Source: Rattus norvegicus
Taxonomy: Eukaryota; Chordata; Mammalia; Rodentia; Muridae
NCBI RefSeq assembly: GCF_036323735.1
Contig: NC_086019.1
Location: 233,042,102-233,106,101 of the forward strand
Direction of reading: 5' to 3'
Length of the DNA: 64,000 nucleotides
Shown: piece after piece, positions 59,963-64,000 of the stretch
Numbering within the stretch: position 1 is the first letter of the stretch
How the letters are laid out: each line of letters begins with the position of its first letter
The notes under the pieces: model-generated
What the model saw: only the letters and a program-made list of their open reading frames with translations
The model's database searches: none
Told to the model about the DNA's origin: nothing
Position numbers and translations under genes: made by a program

Positions 59963-61259
59963 AAAGATCTTGCATCTTAATGAAGTTCTCCGATCTTACG
60001 ACAGTCATCCCACAGAAAAGGCAAAAGAAGCACACTGGCCATCATAAAAGTGCAAAGTTTGGGCTATATATTCCCCAAAGATTATATAATATATCCTCTA
60101 TATTTCACACAGTGGCATTTATCTGCATGGATTTAACATACACATATCCAAACTGAATGTGCTATCCTAGATTTAAAACAAAAACAGAGAAGGAAAGGAA
60201 GATCAGAAACAGCCGTTGCAGGTGGTTACTCTGGCCATTGTCCTCAATGACTGGAGGTGGAGACCAAGCTCTTTGGCCTCTGATGATCTCGACCCCATGG
60301 GGTGTATCAGTGGCTCTCATTGAACTGAAAGTAACTGTAGTGATTAAATGCAAAGTTCTATGACTTTATATAAGATAACCTCTTGTGTGAGCCACTACTA
60401 CGATTAGCTCGACTCTAAAACCAGTCACTTATCTTTCAAAGATGACTGTGATGGCTTTTCTAGGCAACTACACCAGCCTGCAGTTTAGTCCACTTCTAAC
60501 ACACATTAAAAGTTGCTACCACATGCCTCTTCTTTCTTTTGCCTGGATTTTTTTTCTTAGTGCTTTCCCAAGACAGTGTTGTTAATTTATTTCACGTGCT
60601 ATGCTGAACTTTCTATAGCTAAGCCTGATGCAAATGTTCTTTTTAAAAAATCAGAAGGATTTATTTATATTCCCTACAGAAAAACTCTTATGGACAGTTC
60701 CAGCAGGTCTTAATGAAACATATTCTTGTAATGTAGTCCTTTCTGTTGCTTCCCAATCACTACTTGAGCTCCCTAGAATGCCTCAGGTTTCTTGTGGGCC
60801 TCTTGATTGTACTCTGAACCCCTAGGATGTGTAACTAATAAAATTCTTCTGTTCATGTGTTTGTTTTCTCCTTTTTGTTATGTCCCAACTCACCCACATG
60901 TGGGGAAATGGACTTCCTTCTAGCTCTAGGCTCTGCTGGTGAGGAGCTGTCTTGACTATAAGGAGAAATTTTACAATGGTTGTCACCTACAGAAGGATAA
61001 GACTTGGGTTAGGACAATGGACATTCAGAGGGGATCTATAGCCGTGGTATAGTACTATCAAGCCCTGTTAATTTTCAGTGAGAAACATAGGGGAATGAAA
61101 AGCCAGAGTTAATTAGAATTGCAATATTGACAAGAGATGGGCTTTGTAGAGCCTAGGCTTTCTCTACCCATAAGGAAGAGCAGGACTCAGGATTTACAAT
61201 AGGCATTTATGGATAAATTTTTCTTCAAGATTTCTTTTTTTTTAAATCTATGCTCATAA
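59963..61259. other. no feature recognised
   Basis: No repeat or exon is supported. Frames at 59787-60156 overlap the octamer array on both strands. Confidence 0.5.
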
Positions 61260-61720
61260 AAGATATTGTTCTGTGAGTCTCTTGTGAACTTTTTCTCATT
61301 GATTTGGAGTTACCTTAGTGGCTTGAGCAGGAGTGTATGCTGTCCTTTCTCCAACAGTTTGGACGAAATCTGCATTATTTAATTTTTCAAATTGTTTGCA
61401 GAATTTTCTAGTTGAAGCTGTCCACATTTATAACTCCCTTCTGTGCATGTAAAAAGTATGAATTCAGTTTCAATAACAGAGACAAGGCTGTTTAGAACAC
61501 CTGTATCTTCTTCACTGAGCTTTGGTACCATATTTTTTTTTAAAGGAATCTGTCAAATTCATTGTTTTATTACTTATTTTCAATTGTATATCATCTTTCC
61601 TTATTAAAATTCTAACACTTCTTGGCTATGTTGATATGTCTCCGTTCTCATTCTTTTTAAAAATCTGTATTTGCATTATTTATTACTCGTGTTTGTGGGA
61701 AGGCACATGCTACAGTTCGC
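61260..61720 (-). mobile_element. ancient L1 ORF2 relic
   Basis: The plus strand follows the antisense of the L1 reverse-transcriptase region in order. Segments resembling it are CAGTTTGGACGAAATCTGCATTA near 61357, TGCAGAATTTTCTAGTTGAAGCTG near 61399, ATCTTCTTCACTGAGCTTTGGTA near 61505, AAGGAATCTGTCAAATTCATTG near 61543 and TTGATATGTCTCC near 61631. Many substitutions and gaps destroy the frame. The relic could extend right towards 62750, where T-rich text remains unassigned. Confidence 0.65.
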
Positions 61721-63085
61721 GTGTGGAGAACATCACTGAGTCCATTTCTTAGAGCTGTTTTTTCAATAATTATATTTCTACCCACATTACGACCTTCAGT
61801 GATATTAATGATGTTGTTTAAATGGTCATCTTTTAAGGAGACTGAAACAAGCAAGATGTGCTTCATGTTTACTGACAAATTTTACTATTTCCTGAGTATT
61901 TTTGCCTTTATGAAGAATCAAGTATCCATCTGGTGTCTTCCACTCATGCATAAAAAAATCCAGTCTTTAGGTGAGTCAGTTCAGCTCAGTTATGAAGGAA
62001 AGTACCTTTGTTCTTGTCTTTGACTTTGGGAAGGTTTCTTTGAGTGTAGAATGCTAGATTCATAAAGACTATTTTGTTTTCATGACATCAGTTATATCTA
62101 ATGGATCATCTGTGTTTGGTTGAATTAAAGGGTTTGATTTTTGGTTATGATATCCCTCGCTGAGGATTTTGTTTTTTAGGGGGACTCATTGGCTGTTTTG
62201 TATCTGTATGTTTGTGGTTTTCTTCTGATTCATAAATTTCTGTCAGCAAATTCTTAGATCTATGTCTTCTCCACTTCTAACTCCTTCAAGGGCTCTAAGT
62301 CTGCATGTGGCGCTCAGTGTGTGATGGTGTCCTACAGAAAAGTGGTGTAGCCCACTCACTTGTCTCCTCATGGATAAATTATTATCTAATTCAGCAATAG
62401 TTTCCTTTGCAATGTCTAATTTGCGGTTATAATTTCATGTAAAAAACACAGCCTTTTCTGTCTTTCATTTTTATTTTACAACTAACCCCAATCCAATCAT
62501 TTATATCATTCTTTGTTTTATGATTTTCCTGGTTTTGGATCATATTTTTCAGTTTTAATTTTTTTATTTTTGTTTTTCTGTTTTTTTTTTTTTAAATGAC
62601 AGGTTAATTTCTGCTCAGATTAAAAAAAATCCTGAATTTCTTTTTATTTTTTTTCAGGTGCTGTTGTCTTCTTTATTATTTCTTTAAACATTTCTGGGAC
62701 CTGTTTGGAGTCTAGTCATCTAGAATTAGTTTGATCCATTTGAAACTCGCTTTTGATCCTAGTCACAATAGCTCAGGAAAGCCTTCAGCCTGCTGTAAAC
62801 TTGCTCGATTTCCAAGGCTTTATCATCTGATAAACCCTGTTACTGAGGACTCACCAGGATGCCCAGGACGTCCTGCTTGCTCTGTGTGCTAAGTCGTGTT
62901 TCCTGTAGGGCAGTAGGAATCAAAACAGCTGGTGAGTGTGTATCCTGTGAACTTCTTTTTATCAAGTAGCACTTGTTTGTGGTTAAGCATGACCTAATCA
63001 CATACAAATGTGTGTGATAAACTCAAATCGAGGGACGTGAGACTCTAAAACTATTTAGCTTGTATCCTTTAAGATGATAGGTTCC
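61721..63085. other. T-rich, unassigned; possibly more L1
   Basis: Strand-biased T-rich sequence (notably 62540-62700) looks like decayed antisense LINE, but no landmark can be aligned with confidence. The 100-codon frame at 61721-62023 is unsupported. Confidence 0.4.
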
Positions 63086-63225
63086 TGAGCTAGGTGTGGT
63101 AGCACACACCTGTAGCCTCATAACTTCCATGACTGAGGCAGGACTGTGAGTTTGAAGCTAGGCTGGGCTACATTAACGAGTCAGAGGTTACCTCAGGCAA
63201 CATGGCAAGACCCTGTCTTCCAAGA
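63086..63225 (+). mobile_element. B1/7SL-monomer SINE, old
   Basis: GAGCTAGGTGTGGTAGCACACACCTGTAGCCTCATAACTTCC, GACTGAGGCAGGA, TGAAGCTAGGCTGGGCTACA and CAACATGGCAAGACCCTGTCTTCC trace a sense 7SL-derived monomer. The CAACATGGCAAGACCCTGTCT end is closer to 7SL-like proto-B1 forms than to modern B1. It may therefore be a proto-B1 without the B1-specific internal deletion or duplication. Confidence 0.85.
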
Positions 63226-63485
63226 CAATAAGTGAAATACTTAAAGAAAACTGAGCGAAGGTTCGGATTAAAAGATAGCAAAGATACAAGAAGACTACAG
63301 ACAAGCTGTAAAAGATCTGGTGTTGGAGTTGGGGCAGAGGGTTGACGCGATAAAATGGAAATAATGTAGTGGGTTTCCGGATTTTGATGGTTATGCTGTG
63401 GTGTTCCTAACTTTTAGGAAACACAGGCTGAGCTGTTCATGTTTAATTGATTGCCATCCGTGCAACTTTAATAAGTTTAAAAAGT

Positions 63486-63487
63486 AA

Positions 63488-63519
<32 letters not shown>

Positions 63520-63537
63520 CACATGCACGCACGCACA
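63486..63537. repeat. (ACGC)n microsatellite
   Basis: About 12 ACGC units with one ACAC and one ATGC interruption. The many CpGs make it a short methylation-prone tract. Confidence 0.97.
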
Positions 63538-64000
63538 ATCACACCCTGAGCCAGCAAATGATAATAGCAACTGAGCAAGATACAAATCATGTCTGATCCT
63601 GGAGGAAAAACATGCAGAACTTATTTATATCATCCTTGAGACTTAACAAGTGATGAGTCAGCACCAACACACCGGCTTGGGCTTCTTACTTCCCGGTGAC
63701 TGTACCTGCTTAGGCTCTGAGAGAGCTGATGGGTTCCGTTTAAGTAGAGAGATAGCACAATGATTTCATTTCTCTGCTGGTAGCTTCCCCTCTCTCAGTT
63801 AGCTCCGACTCAGTGTCAGCAGCTCTCTGGTGCCAGGATGACATGGGGGTAGCTTATCTTTGTCAGTCAACAAGCAAGTTTGCTACATGCCCACATGCCT
63901 GCATGCCAGTCTCTATTATGTATGCCTGAAACTGACACCGAAAGCAATGACGCCCTGGAGAAAGCACCCCCTTCCCCCTCGAGTCATTCATCATGAGTTT
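63538..64000. other. unique DNA with NF-E2-like and GATA-like motifs
   Basis: No repeat or gene is seen. TGATGAGTCAGCA at 63651-63663 and CTTATCT at 63853-63859 are discussed in the findings. The sequence runs off the window edge. Confidence 0.5.

Overview
This window looks like non-coding, repeat-rich nuclear DNA from a murid rodent, most likely rat. The evidence is the mix of interspersed repeats: B1, B2, B3 and B4 SINEs, ORR1-type MaLR LTRs, Lx-type L1 3' ends, and two young 5'-truncated L1 copies whose 3' UTR looks like the rat L1 family. The rat-rather-than-mouse call rests on recognising that 3' UTR from memory and was not confirmed by a search. CpG is scarce and microsatellites are long and frequent, as expected for rodent intergenic or intronic DNA.

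I find no intact protein-coding gene, tRNA, rRNA, CRISPR array or bacterial-type operon. The only recognisable coding sequence is the 3' tail of L1 ORF2 (53833-54473, minus strand). An older L1 ORF2 relic lies near 61.3-61.7 kb. Other open frames are short, often overlap repeats or microsatellites, and resemble no protein I know.

Layout:
- 0-13.7 kb: old B1, B4 and MIR copies, two Lx-type L1 3' ends, a hAT-like DNA transposon, a CA/GA microsatellite, and a nested B1+B2 insertion with a 14-bp target-site duplication (TSD).
- 13.7-16.9 kb: repeat-poor, with two CpG-retaining patches and weak exon-like signals.
- 17-27.5 kb: B4, MIR and LTR remnants, including a complete solo ORR1-type LTR with an ATATA TSD.
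- 27.5-30.8 kb: the longest stretch without recognised repeats, holding the best candidate conserved element (29.6-29.95 kb).
- 31-48 kb: microsatellites, old LTR, L2, MIR and L1 pieces, a GC-richer repeat of unknown family (41.5-42.7 kb) and a CT-rich minisatellite.
- 48.8-49.8 kb: repeat-free with several transcription-factor-like motifs.
- 49.8-54.5 kb: two same-strand young L1 insertions, each with a perfect TSD, around a long TCC tract.
- 55.9-64 kb: a second solo ORR1-type LTR with internal 20-bp tandem duplication, SINE fragments, a CpG-containing octamer array, and the ancient L1 ORF2 relic.

Nothing here amounts to a new biological system. The points most worth a second look are the repeat-free patches with palindromic or regulatory-like motifs, the exon-like signals at 14.7-15.2 kb, and the clean insertion structures. 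Family names come from pattern recognition of known rodent repeats. Boundaries of old copies are approximate, by tens of bases or more.
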